Shown one piece after another: positions 1-6,287 of a DNA stretch of 12,485 bases. Position 1 is the stretch's first letter, and each line of letters starts with the position of its first letter. The DNA is from Pseudomonadota bacterium (GTDB taxonomy: Bacteria > Desulfobacterota > Syntrophia > Syntrophales > UBA5619). Position numbers and translations under genes: made by a program. The notes beneath the pieces were generated by a model. That model did no database searches. It had not been told where the DNA came from and was given only the letters and a program-made list of their open reading frames with translations. The stretch spans positions 1 to 12,485 of the forward strand of contig JAHIMW010000252.1 of NCBI GenBank assembly GCA_018896355.1. The letters run 5' to 3'.

Positions 1-258
1 GTCACATTGGGAGCGAAAGGATATATCGCTATGATAGATGGCCGTGTCATTAGAAAACCCGCTTATCCGGCGAGGGCGATTGATACCACGGGTTGCGGCG
101 ATGCATTTCATGCTGGTGTTAGCTACGGCATCGTTCAGGGCTTGGATGCAGAAAAATGCCTTGACCTCGGTGCTTGGGCAGCAGCTTCGGTCAGCACTCA
201 GATGGGGGGACGAAAAGGGATTCCTGCATACAAGGAATTGAAAGAGCGAGGATATTGA
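1..258 (+). CDS. PfkB-family carbohydrate kinase, C-terminal part (5' end outside window)
   Basis: The reading frame is open from base 1, so the gene is cut by the window edge; about 85 C-terminal residues are visible. It carries the PfkB signature 2, DTTGCGDAF. The Asp of GCGD is the catalytic base that activates the sugar hydroxyl for transfer of the ATP gamma-phosphate; the usual family form is GAGD, so Cys for Ala is a mild variation. The preceding VTLGAKG strand and the following helix with alanine-rich AAAS are the normal ribokinase-fold ATP-site elements. PfkB kinases phosphorylate sugars, nucleosides or related alcohols in the cytoplasm; the substrate cannot be told from this end. The next gene, an MFS carrier on the same strand, lies 412 bp away behind a repeat element, so co-transcription is doubtful. 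Confidence 0.93.
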   Translation, partial: VTLGAKGYIAMIDGRVIRKPAYPARAIDTTGCGDAFHAGVSYGIVQGLDAEKCLDLGAWAAASVSTQMGGRKGIPAYKELKERGY

Positions 259-277
259 AGAACCCAATATCCTCGCT
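245..277 (+). terminator. Perfect 13-bp hairpin spanning the kinase stop codon
   Basis: Bases 245-257 are an exact inverted repeat of 265-277, with a 7-base loop at 258-264. The TGA stop (256-258) lies at the top of the left arm. A stem this long just at the end of a gene is probably a transcription terminator or mRNA-stabilising structure. No run of T follows, so it does not fit the classic intrinsic terminator, and Rho-assisted or RNA-protective roles are equally possible. Confidence 0.45.
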
Positions 278-411
278 TGATATCAACTGTTCGACTACCC
301 GCTCCCCGGCGATAATCTTTCTTGTGGTTCACGTCTACTGCTTTCAAACAGCATTCAGTGATTTTGTCCGATCAGCCACTCTAAAGATTTATATTTGGCA
401 TCAATAAGGAC

Positions 412-571
412 GTAATTGCAAAGCTCTTCAAAATATGTCCCCCCTCCCTTGACGGGAGGGGGTTAGGGGGTGGGTGAAGCGGAACATGCAGATTTTACGG
501 CAAGCTCCCCCCCCCCACCCTGACCCTCCCCCGCCAGGGGGGAGGGGATTTATTGGTACTTTTGCAATTAC
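412..571. repeat. MITE-like palindromic repeat element with G/C-run arms
   Basis: The element is bounded by an exact 11-bp terminal inverted repeat: 412-422 matches the complement of 561-571 (core TTGCAA). Inside are two hairpins rich in runs of C and G. One has arms CCCCCTCCC and GGGAGGGGG near 440-463, the other CCCTCCCCC and GGGGGAGGG near 525-547. The two halves are also imperfectly complementary to each other, so the whole element can fold as a cruciform or one long RNA hairpin. No transposase gene is present. Elements of this build are commonly dispersed in many copies in deltaproteobacterial genomes (general knowledge). No target-site duplication is obvious. The rest of 259-670 holds only the kinase-end hairpin and the ribosome binding site of the next gene. 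Confidence 0.7.
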
Positions 572-670
572 CTCTAAGGTAAAAACTGAACAAAAAATAT
601 TTTCTGCGAATTCTGAAAACTGTTGACAATATGCACGTAATATTCAAAAATGAATCTAAAGGAGGGACTT

Positions 671-1888
671 ATGAAGAAGTTACATTATGCGTGGGTTATT
701 GCATTTACAGGGGCGCTTGTTACAATCCTCGCCCATGGCTTCGGGAGAATGTCCTATTCTGTAATATTGCCCTCTATGAAGGATGGTCTAGCGCTGAATT
801 ATACGCAGTTAGGCTCTATCGCAACGGGTAACTTCATAGGGTATCTCTGCCTCGCCATCATTGGAGGTTTTTTTGCAGCCCGTTTCGGGGTAAGAAGAGT
901 TGTCTTCATATCTCTTCTTCTAATGGGTGTAAGCCTTTTTCTCACTGGGTTTACAAATTCCTTCATTTACGCATTCTTTATGAGGCTCATCACAGGAACA
1001 GGAAATGGAGCGAGTTATGTCCCCATTATGGCTCTCCCTGCCGCCTGGTTTGTTATGAAAAAAAGAGGTCTTGCAACGGGCATCGTTTCTGCTGGTATCG
1101 GAATCGGACTCTTTTTTTCCGGGATCGTGCTCCCGCCTATTATATCGGCCTTCGGCAAGGAAGGATGGAGATATGCATGGTTCTTGCTGGGCATTACGGT
1201 CTTTCTTCTTGCATTCGTCTGTTATGCGCTTTTAAGAAATAACCCGGAAGAAAAAGGTTTATCTATTTATGGTGGAGAGGAGGGACAAAAAGGCGGACCC
1301 AAGGTTACCTTATTTTCTGCATTCAAAGATGTGGTGGTGGAACCGGAGATATGGAAGCTTGGTTGTGTTTATTTCATGTACGGGTTTTCCTATGTCATTT
1401 ACCTCACATTTTTTGTTGCATACCTTACGAAAGAAATGGGTGTTGCTCCTGTTGCCGCAGGAAGGATATTTGCCGTGCTCGGCGTCCTCAGTATTTTTTG
1501 CGGTGTTATTTATGGCTGGATATCAGATGTCCTCGGCAGGAGATACGGCTCCGTGATCGCATATCTCACCCTCGCGCTCTCATACATTATCCTGGCCTAC
1601 TGGAAGGATTACACCGGTTTTTATGTGTCTGCAGTAGTGTTCGGTATTGCTGCTTTCTCAATACCCACAATTATGGCAGCAGCCTCTGGTGATGCGGTAG
1701 GCGGCAGACTGGCGCCGGCAGGCCTCGGCTTTATTACCCTCTTTTTCGGCATAGGCCAGGCGTTGGGACCTGCAATAGGTGGATATATAAAGGACGCGAC
1801 GGGTACTTTCACCAATGCCTTTATCCTGTCTGCGATAGTCTCCTTCGCAGGCGCACTGGGCTCTCTGATTCTGAGGAAAAAGACATAG
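671..1888 (+). CDS. Major facilitator superfamily (MFS) transporter
   Basis: A 405-residue integral membrane protein with about 12 hydrophobic segments, the standard MFS size. Motif A (GGFFAARFGVRR) occurs between TM2 and TM3, and a second copy (GWISDVLGRRYG) lies at the matching place in the C-terminal half. The N-terminal GFGRMSYSVILPSM stretch recalls the YbfB/YjiJ and oxalate:formate/monocarboxylate branches, so a small anion such as a carboxylate is a possible substrate; this is inference. The central cytoplasmic loop (after NNPEEKG) is short and charged. ATG 671 is chosen because a strong AAAGGAGGG ribosome binding site ends five bases before it. An in-frame ATG at 650 lies upstream of that site and would add seven residues, but has no ribosome binding site of its own. 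Confidence 0.93.
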   Translation: MKKLHYAWVIAFTGALVTILAHGFGRMSYSVILPSMKDGLALNYTQLGSIATGNFIGYLCLAIIGGFFAARFGVRRVVFISLLLMGVSLFLTGFTNSFIYAFFMRLITGTGNGASYVPIMALPAAWFVMKKRGLATGIVSAGIGIGLFFSGIVLPPIISAFGKEGWRYAWFLLGITVFLLAFVCYALLRNNPEEKGLSIYGGEEGQKGGPKVTLFSAFKDVVVEPEIWKLGCVYFMYGFSYVIYLTFFVAYLTKEMGVAPVAAGRIFAVLGVLSIFCGVIYGWISDVLGRRYGSVIAYLTLALSYIILAYWKDYTGFYVSAVVFGIAAFSIPTIMAAASGDAVGGRLAPAGLGFITLFFGIGQALGPAIGGYIKDATGTFTNAFILSAIVSFAGALGSLILRKKT

Positions 1889-1998
1889 CCTTTTCTCAAT
1901 TCCTGGGCAGACACAAGCTTGTGCCCGTCATTTCTTATCTTTTTGTCTTTTACGGGTGACCCATTTTTAACGGGGGGGGCATTTACTGACCTATTTGG

Positions 1999-2139
1999 AG
2001 ACCTTTGCACAACCCACATCCCGCCATTGCGAGGCGCTTATGCGCCGGGGCAATCTCTCTGATCATGGTGACTTATGAGATTGCTTCGTCGGCTGTTGCC
2101 TCCTCGCAAAGACAAAAACAGATGTTGTGCAAAGCTCTC
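1999..2139. repeat. MITE-like inverted-repeat element
   Basis: Terminal inverted repeats frame the element: 2003-2013 (CTTTGCACAAC) is the exact complement of 2124-2134, and the match continues outward with mismatches to about 16 bp. Inside, the left half has CATTGCGAGGCG and GCAATCTCT, answered on the right by GAGATTGCTTCGTC and CCTCCTCGCAA, so the halves pair imperfectly. This 'cattgcgag ... gcaatctc' motif is a widely dispersed palindromic repeat in deltaproteobacterial genomes (general knowledge). There is no coding potential. The rest of the 1889-2233 gap holds a 12-bp palindrome (1912-1923) and a G8 run near 1971-1978, but no gene that I can support. Confidence 0.7.
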
Positions 2140-2233
2140 ATTTGGCAATATGACATGGGTTGTGATTTTTCATAGGGCATCAAGGAACCGTTAACGATTC
2201 TGATGTTCGCCAGTCTCCATTAGGCATTTTGCT

Positions 2234-3034
2234 TTACAGAATCCGGTCCATCTTTCGGAATTTGCCCGGCTCCGGCCCCATCTCGGGCGGACCGGCAAAG
2301 GTTTGGGCGAGCCTCATCCACCCATGGGCCACATCCCCCGATGTCACAAGATTCGTATCTTCCACATGCCGCCTCTGGGTAACGACCAGGCAGAAATCGA
2401 GGGCCTCCCCGCGAACGGTATTTTTCGCATCTTCCGCCCCCCAGCTCCACCGCTCCCCTCCGGGGCTCATCAACTCCACGCGAACCGACACATTCGGAAC
2501 CGCCATGCCCCGGTTGGCGTAACTCCATCCGAAAGTGGTTACACCAATATGCGCAATATGCCGGAGGCGGTCCGTTGCGGGTCGCTCTCGCCTCAAGGCA
2601 TCGGCAACATCCTGACCATGAGCCCATGTTTCCATTAGACGTGCCGTCACAAATGATCTGGCGCTCATTGGTGGCCCATACCACGGCAGACGCTGCTTCG
2701 GGTCAAGCGTCGCAAGGGCGCCCAGCATGGCTTCCCGGTCATCTCGCCATCGGGCAAGAAGGTTGGAAGAAGATATTGAACGGCCGGCGCTTAGATAATC
2801 GGCCTCAAAATGAGAATAGTTTTTGATCAGTTCCTCGACATGCCGAGCAAAAGCCGCCCCGTCGGTGGCTGAGAGGCGTGCCGTACCGTCAAAGTAGGCA
2901 AGATGAATAATCTCATCGCGGATAGTCCAGTCCCCAAAAGGCGTGGCCCGATCCCAATCCGTTTCCGCAAGAGGAGCCACCATCCCATCCAGCGACTCGT
3001 GTTCCTCCCTAAGATCTCGGCACAAACTCTCCAT
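2234..3034 (-). CDS. TIGR03084-type DinB/MDMPI-like metal-binding protein
   Basis: The 266-residue product has the layout of the TIGR03084 family. An N-terminal four-helix DinB-like domain related to mycothiol-dependent maleylpyruvate isomerase (MDMPI) is followed by a C-terminal alpha/beta domain. The expected metal triad is present: His44 in IIHLAYFD, and Glu135 and His139 in METWAHGQDV. The phrase GPPMSARSFVTARLMETWAHG is very typical of the family. Its function is not established; thiol-dependent transfer or isomerisation is suggested only by kinship with MDMPI. The start ATG (3034) follows a strong AGGAGGA site. The family is commonest in actinobacteria, and the gene looks richer in G+C than its neighbours, so transfer is plausible. 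It stands alone, with convergent or unrelated genes either side. Confidence 0.85.
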   Translation of the reverse strand: MESLCRDLREEHESLDGMVAPLAETDWDRATPFGDWTIRDEIIHLAYFDGTARLSATDGAAFARHVEELIKNYSHFEADYLSAGRSISSSNLLARWRDDREAMLGALATLDPKQRLPWYGPPMSARSFVTARLMETWAHGQDVADALRRERPATDRLRHIAHIGVTTFGWSYANRGMAVPNVSVRVELMSPGGERWSWGAEDAKNTVRGEALDFCLVVTQRRHVEDTNLVTSGDVAHGWMRLAQTFAGPPEMGPEPGKFRKMDRIL

Positions 3035-3144
3035 AACATTCCTCCTGCTGAGTGATTTATAAATCGTACACCTTCCCCGGGCAGCCAGCCTTTCTCTTCA
3101 GCATCTATTGATCCACTTTCTAAAGCATAAGGGCATTGGCGTTT

Positions 3145-3358
3145 CTACTCCGTCTTTTTCTCCGGACTCGCAACAGGAGCGGCTACTACACCATACACAC
3201 CACGTTTCACCTTCACTTTTTCTTTTACTGCTCCGGAGATTATCGCCAAGAGCCTATCTAAAGTGGTCTTCACAAATGATTCCGATCCCTCAACCTCGAT
3301 TTCCTTCGCAACCGGATTGAATCTGATTTTTCAGCAATTCAGGAATGGACATGATCAT
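3145..3358 (-). pseudogene. Frameshifted small gene with EGSESF domain, coupled to the selenoprotein gene
   Basis: The ATG at 3358 overlaps the stop of the upstream selenoprotein gene as ATGA, a classic translational-coupling arrangement. That frame begins MIMSIPELLK but stops after about 20 codons. One base further along, a 61-codon frame (3145-3330) reads KIRFNPVAKEIEVEGSESF and on to a Lys/Glu-rich tail. The two join if one A is removed from the five-A run at 3327-3331. The sequence around KEIEVEGSESFV closely resembles the N-terminus of the winged-helix protein at 5702-6217 (KEIEMEGSESFI), so this is a short paralogue of that domain. The restored protein would be about 70 residues. It is either a decayed gene or a sequencing error in a homopolymer; programmed shifting is possible but less likely. 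Function unknown. Confidence 0.6.
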
Positions 3359-3855
3359 TCATCCGCCATTGGCAACCTGACCGCCTTAGGTTCCATCGCA
3401 CGTTCTAGAAGCTCCCCGACAAGCACTGCCGTATCGCCCACGATTCTCACGCATTCTAGAACAGTTTCACCCTTATAAAAACTTCTGACCTGTTCCCGAT
3501 CTTTCCAATTTACCCGTGCGATCTCGCCGCAGAGGATACTCCCATGGTTTTTGGCGATTTCCTTCTTGAATCGTTCCAGAACTTCATGGGTATAGGACCA
3601 CATCTTCGGATCCTCTCTCTCATCCTCCGATGCGCGACTGAACTTTAGCCCCATAACCGCCAGTGCCCCGACAACAGCGCCGCAGACTTCTCCGTTTCCT
3701 CCCAGCCCGCCGCCGAAGGCTCCCATGGCTTTCATCACGTCTCCGTCTTTCTTCCCCAGCTTCTCTTGCCCGACCGCAAGAACAGCCTGACTTCAATGAA
3801 ACCGCTTCATCATCATCAACCGGACGGCCTTATCTCTCATCTCTTCCTTGGTCAT
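3355..3855 (-). CDS. C_GCAxxG_C_C family redox protein, probable selenoprotein (TGA = Sec21)
   Basis: Read from ATG 3855, the frame encodes 166 residues with one in-frame TGA at codon 21 (3793-3795). The local context is RFH-U-SQAV, where the family has a conserved Cys (typically NC-SQAV or HC-SQAV). The other three conserved cysteines are present: Cys58 in CGAVVG, Cys109 in ILCGEI and Cys135. FGGGLGGNGEVCGAVVGAL is the family hallmark. A stem-loop at 3758-3787 just after the TGA fits a bacterial SECIS element. The start follows a GGGGGTG site five bases upstream and gives a full-length N-terminal helix before the U. Without Sec decoding only a start inside the domain, losing the first redox residue, would remain. 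The family is thought to be a thiol-redox protein; its substrate is unknown. The next gene overlaps its stop. Confidence 0.85.
3758..3787 (-). promoter_or_regulatory. Candidate bacterial SECIS element
   Basis: Read on the minus strand downstream of the TGA, bases 12-17 (TCTTGC) pair perfectly with bases 24-29 (GCAAGA) across a 6-base loop GGUCGG. A U-G pair, one G/A mismatch and four more pairs extend the stem outward. In E. coli fdhF the SelB-bound minihelix begins about 11 nt after the UGA and carries GGUC in its loop; here the GGUC lies within one base of that spacing. This is hand folding with no energy calculation. Confidence 0.7.
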
Positions 3856-3878
3856 TTTCACCCCCAATTAATTATGCA

Positions 3879-4079
3879 TCAGCTTGACAGCCTCAGACGT
3901 CGTCTTTTTTGGAAGGCATTCTTGAAACTCGATTTCTCCGCAAAGAGACCATTTTTCTCCACCTGTTTCCAGTGTCTGGGGCCATGTATTGAATGTCTGC
4001 CCATAGGAAATTGGGCTATCACAAAATCCCAGAGTCTCTTAAAGTCAATTGATACAAAGGCATTGCCCCTTAAATGCTC
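3879..4079 (-). pseudogene. Remnant of an HD-like hypothetical gene (SIHGP-HW-V motif)
   Basis: Between the nitroreductase and the selenoprotein gene, one minus-strand frame reads a recognisable N-terminal block. It has DFKRLWDFVIAQF, then SIHGPRHWKQVEKNGL and AEK (about 3940-4055). I associate this His/Trp-containing block with a family of HD-domain-like proteins of about 170-200 residues; the assignment is from memory of the motif. There is no start codon in frame and the frame ends in an unrelated Arg-rich tail, so the gene is broken at both ends and the metal-binding HD core is absent. A second frame (3868-4038) is also open across most of the same bases. Confidence is limited because the matching stretch is only about 40 residues. 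Confidence 0.4.
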
Positions 4080-4633
4080 TTAAGAATATCCGGAGAATGC
4101 CTCTCGGATGCAGCAGGAATACTCTCTGGATAACCGATGATGATGGGTGCAACGATTCGGCAACCCGATGGCACTCCGATCTCATCCAGGATTTTCTTGT
4201 CACGGACATGAGCCCCCAGTCCGATCCAGCATGTTCCCAGTCCTCTTGACGTTGCGGAGAACATAAAATACGCCACCGTCAGGCCGCAGTCAACATCGAG
4301 AGAATAAACATCCTTTGGCCCGACAAACAAGACCAGGCAAGGCGCATTATAAAAAACATTGAACCGCTCATCGCGAAGCGCGGCCTCATACTGTTTCAAG
4401 GGTAAATTGGGATTGCGGTCAAGATCGTCAAGGAGGCTTTTCTTGCTTTCATTGGAGAGTTTCTTGATGCAATCACGGTTCTGGATGATGATAAACCTGC
4501 ACGGCTGACCGTTACTTGCTGTCGGGGCAAGACACGTATCCTGAATGATTTCCTTCAGGATTGGTAAAGGTACTTCCTTATTCTGAAAATCCCTGATGGA
4601 GCGCCTGTTTTTCAATATTGTCTCGAAGTCCAT
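4070..4633 (-). CDS. Nitroreductase-family FMN-dependent oxidoreductase
   Basis: The 187-residue protein has the usual nitroreductase N-terminus, with the FMN-phosphate-binding RRSIRDF motif at residues 10-16, followed by LAPTASNGQPCRF, which lines the flavin. The C-terminal half has GLGTCWIGLGAH and the final PIIIGYP strand, both typical. Such enzymes are FMN homodimers that reduce nitro compounds, quinones or related substrates with NAD(P)H; in anaerobes many have unknown physiological substrates. The length is at the short, single-domain end of the family. The ATG at 4633 is preceded by AGGAGG at about ten bases. An out-of-frame ATG between the two does not belong to this frame. The gene follows the winged-helix gene by 33 bases on the same strand, so the two are probably co-transcribed. 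Confidence 0.92.
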   Translation of the reverse strand: MDFETILKNRRSIRDFQNKEVPLPILKEIIQDTCLAPTASNGQPCRFIIIQNRDCIKKLSNESKKSLLDDLDRNPNLPLKQYEAALRDERFNVFYNAPCLVLFVGPKDVYSLDVDCGLTVAYFMFSATSRGLGTCWIGLGAHVRDKKILDEIGVPSGCRIVAPIIIGYPESIPAASERHSPDILKSI

Positions 4634-4665
4634 GCTTCATATTCCTCCTGATAAGAATTGTTGGA

Positions 4666-4932
4666 TCAGTGCTCATGCATGTGATAGACGATTTTTCCTT
4701 CTCGTTTCACTTTAAAGACCAACCCTTTATAAAATAACACCTGAAGCATGCCGGTAATTGCTTCCTGGGATTTTTCAAAACGTTGGGCCAAATCCTCTAT
4801 AGTCGCAGGGAGAACGTTAAGCAGCGTTGCCTCTTCTGGAGTACTGACCGTTTTCCATATTTCTGGAACAATTTGTGAGTGTTCTGTGCCAACCTTTTTT
4901 GACAATTCACGGTAAAGGTCCTGATACGACAT
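4666..4932 (-). CDS. Small stand-alone winged-helix protein
   Basis: This 88-residue protein begins MSYQDLYRELSKKVG and contains a helix-turn-helix-like stretch (IEDLAQRFEKSQEAITGMLQVLFYKGLVFKV) followed by a beta-wing (REGKIVYHMHEH). The layout matches the N-terminal winged-helix module found in some anaerobe 4Fe-4S proteins (family impression). No iron-sulfur cysteines follow here, so it looks like the module alone. The C-terminus YHMHEH is His-rich and could bind metal. The start at 4932 follows an AAGGAGG site. A start ten codons upstream (4962) would place that site inside the gene, so it is rejected. With the nitroreductase directly downstream it may be a local redox or metal-responsive regulator; this is inference. 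Confidence 0.75.
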   Translation of the reverse strand: MSYQDLYRELSKKVGTEHSQIVPEIWKTVSTPEEATLLNVLPATIEDLAQRFEKSQEAITGMLQVLFYKGLVFKVKREGKIVYHMHEH

Positions 4933-5294
4933 AACCGCCTCCTTATGTTTGCCTGATTTCAAGATGCGCCATTCTAAAGGTCTTTTTCCCTTTTATCAAC
5001 TTTTTATATCGATATTTGACGCACCTCTTGACATCAGTGATGATCAGCATTAGATTACAACCATCGAGATGCTGCAATGCTCGGATTGGAATCAAATCGA
5101 CGAGATACTGCGATGCTCGTATTGAGTCTATTCTACTGGATGTTAACGAAAGAATGATCACAGGGTCTTCGTGGTGATAGCCACCCTTAGTAGACCAGAT
5201 CTTAAATGATGGACTCCAGTAAAAGACAAGACGGCATAAGTGGTTCTCGTCTTTGTTGTGAGAACGGTAAAAAGATGAAAACAGGAGCTTCAAA
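4933..5294. other. Gap with a 36-bp tandem repeat and no secure gene
   Basis: No gene here can be supported. Its main feature is two near-identical 24-base segments starting at 5065 and 5101 (21 of 24 bases the same), offset by 36 bases. A long minus-strand frame (4943-5518) runs through the gap and ends ten bases before the winged-helix gene. It is antisense to the small basic protein gene and its composition is unconvincing. The 36-base period is a multiple of three, and in that frame the repeat reads IRASQYL and then IRALQHL, so a fragment of a repeat protein cannot be ruled out. Confidence 0.5.
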
Positions 5295-5486
5295 ATGGGA
5301 AAATCCATGTACAACTTCGGCAAGCAGGGGAAAGAAAAAGCAAGGCAGCAAAAACAGATGGATAAGGCGGCAAAGCGCATCATGGCTAAGCAGCAGAAGG
5401 CCAATCTAAAAACGGTCGCTCCGAACGCAGGCTCAGATATCGCAGAACCGGGACCGGTGGAGGAGAACGTTAAAAGCATAGCATAG
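5295..5486 (+). CDS. Small highly basic hypothetical protein
   Basis: A 63-residue protein beginning MGKSMYNFGKQGKEKARQQ. The first 40 residues are rich in Lys, Arg, Gln and Ala and predicted helical; the last 20 are acidic and Pro/Gly containing. Similar small proteins with an 'F-KQGKEKARQQKQ-DK--KR' core occur in Geobacter-like bacteria (memory of the pattern); none has a known function. Nucleic acid or ribosome binding is suggested only by charge. ATG 5295 is preceded by ACAGGAGC at about seven bases. An ORF in another frame (5206-5409) overlaps it but lacks a convincing start. It is the first of a run of plus-strand genes but is separated from the next by 215 bases. Confidence 0.65.
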   Translation: MGKSMYNFGKQGKEKARQQKQMDKAAKRIMAKQQKANLKTVAPNAGSDIAEPGPVEENVKSIA

Positions 5487-5701
5487 GGGACATTCCTGGT
5501 ACAAACATAAAACCACATAAATCGACCTGAATACCGGAATGATTATAGCGAGAAGGAAAAATCAGCCAACGGTGCATGCATTTTATATTGTATTGACCAT
5601 AACCTCATGATATATGCCGGGTCGCAAAGTGAGTAACCAGGATTATCTGTTTTAAAAACCCTAGTGATCACAATATAAAAGCAGACAAAGGGGGCAATTT
5701 T

Positions 5702-6217
5702 ATGTCCAGCATAAAATTAAATTATTTGACTAAGGAAATCGAGATGGAGGGTTCGGAATCCTTCATAGAATCGAATTTTGACAAGATCCAGGATCTAATG
5801 ATCAAAAGTTTTGGAGTGAAAAGAAAGATGGTATCGAGAATGACAAAAGCAAACCAGGAACCCATATCAGATGTAAAAGTGAAAGAATCTCAAACAGGTG
5901 CTGAGGTAACAGGGCATGAACTATCTGAAGTTCCCCAATTGTCACCGGCATTAAAATCCTCCATTCAGGAAATTCCTCATGAATTCAAGGCAAAAAGACC
6001 GCCGCTGAGGAAATATATCCGGAAAGTGGGGATGCCAGGCCATGAACGGACAGTGGTTGAAATCGTCGCACAGAAACCAAAGGAAATTACACTTGCATCA
6101 CTGAAAGAGAAATTTGGACTATCCGACTCCGGGATCGGAGGAATAATCCGCGATGCTGAAAAATTTGGCAAGATAAAAAGAGTTATGAAGGGATCGTATG
6201 TATGGTCGCAAGATTGA
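5702..6217 (+). CDS. Winged-helix protein with N-terminal EGSESF domain
   Basis: This 171-residue protein has three parts. Residues 1-40 (IKLNYLTKEIEMEGSESF, then FDKIQDLM) form a short alpha/beta motif also seen in the broken gene at 3145-3358. Residues 41-105 are a charged, probably disordered linker. Residues 110-168 form a winged-helix-like domain (TVVEIVAQKPKEITLASLKEKFGLSDSGIGGIIRDAEKFGKI, then a wing ending GSYVW). The C-terminal domain suggests DNA binding; the N-terminal motif may mediate oligomerisation. I do not recognise a named family. The ATG has an AAGGGGGC site seven bases upstream. The SAP-domain gene follows 70 bases later on the same strand, a plausible pair of small nucleic-acid-binding proteins. 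Confidence 0.8.
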   Translation: MSSIKLNYLTKEIEMEGSESFIESNFDKIQDLMIKSFGVKRKMVSRMTKANQEPISDVKVKESQTGAEVTGHELSEVPQLSPALKSSIQEIPHEFKAKRPPLRKYIRKVGMPGHERTVVEIVAQKPKEITLASLKEKFGLSDSGIGGIIRDAEKFGKIKRVMKGSYVWSQD

Positions 6218-6287
6218 AAATTACTTGAAATACTGACGAAGAATTCGGAAACCGGGCGGTAACGAAAAACAACCAGGAGATATTTCC

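Noticed and set aside
623..643. TTGACA upstream of the MFS gene as a promoter
   Set aside because: The only -10-like sequence (TAATAT, 638-643) is nine bases away, too close; at 17 bases there is only A-rich sequence.
1912..1923. 12-bp palindrome CACAAGCTTGTG as MFS terminator
   Set aside because: It has no loop space and no T-run directly after it; it could be a protein site but nothing supports a function.
1621..2019. 132-codon minus-strand ORF over the end of the MFS gene
   Set aside because: It is the shadow of a strong membrane-protein gene plus repeat-flanking spacer, with no recognisable domain.
2220..2684. 154-codon minus-strand ORF inside the TIGR03084 gene
   Set aside because: Out-of-frame shadow of a well-matched family member, with Gly/Arg/Cys-rich composition typical of G+C-rich shadows.
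3331..3357. Two further in-frame TGA codons after the selenoprotein that could link it to the EGSESF frame as Sec residues
   Set aside because: The first TGA is a normal stop overlapping an ATG. The residues between match no family, and a one-base frameshift explains the second better.
4943..5518. 191-codon minus-strand ORF
   Set aside because: It lies antisense to the better supported small basic protein, has no ribosome binding site, and its Cys/Phe/Leu-rich first third is the complement of a Lys/Gln-rich gene. Its C-terminal part is kept only as a note on the tandem repeat.
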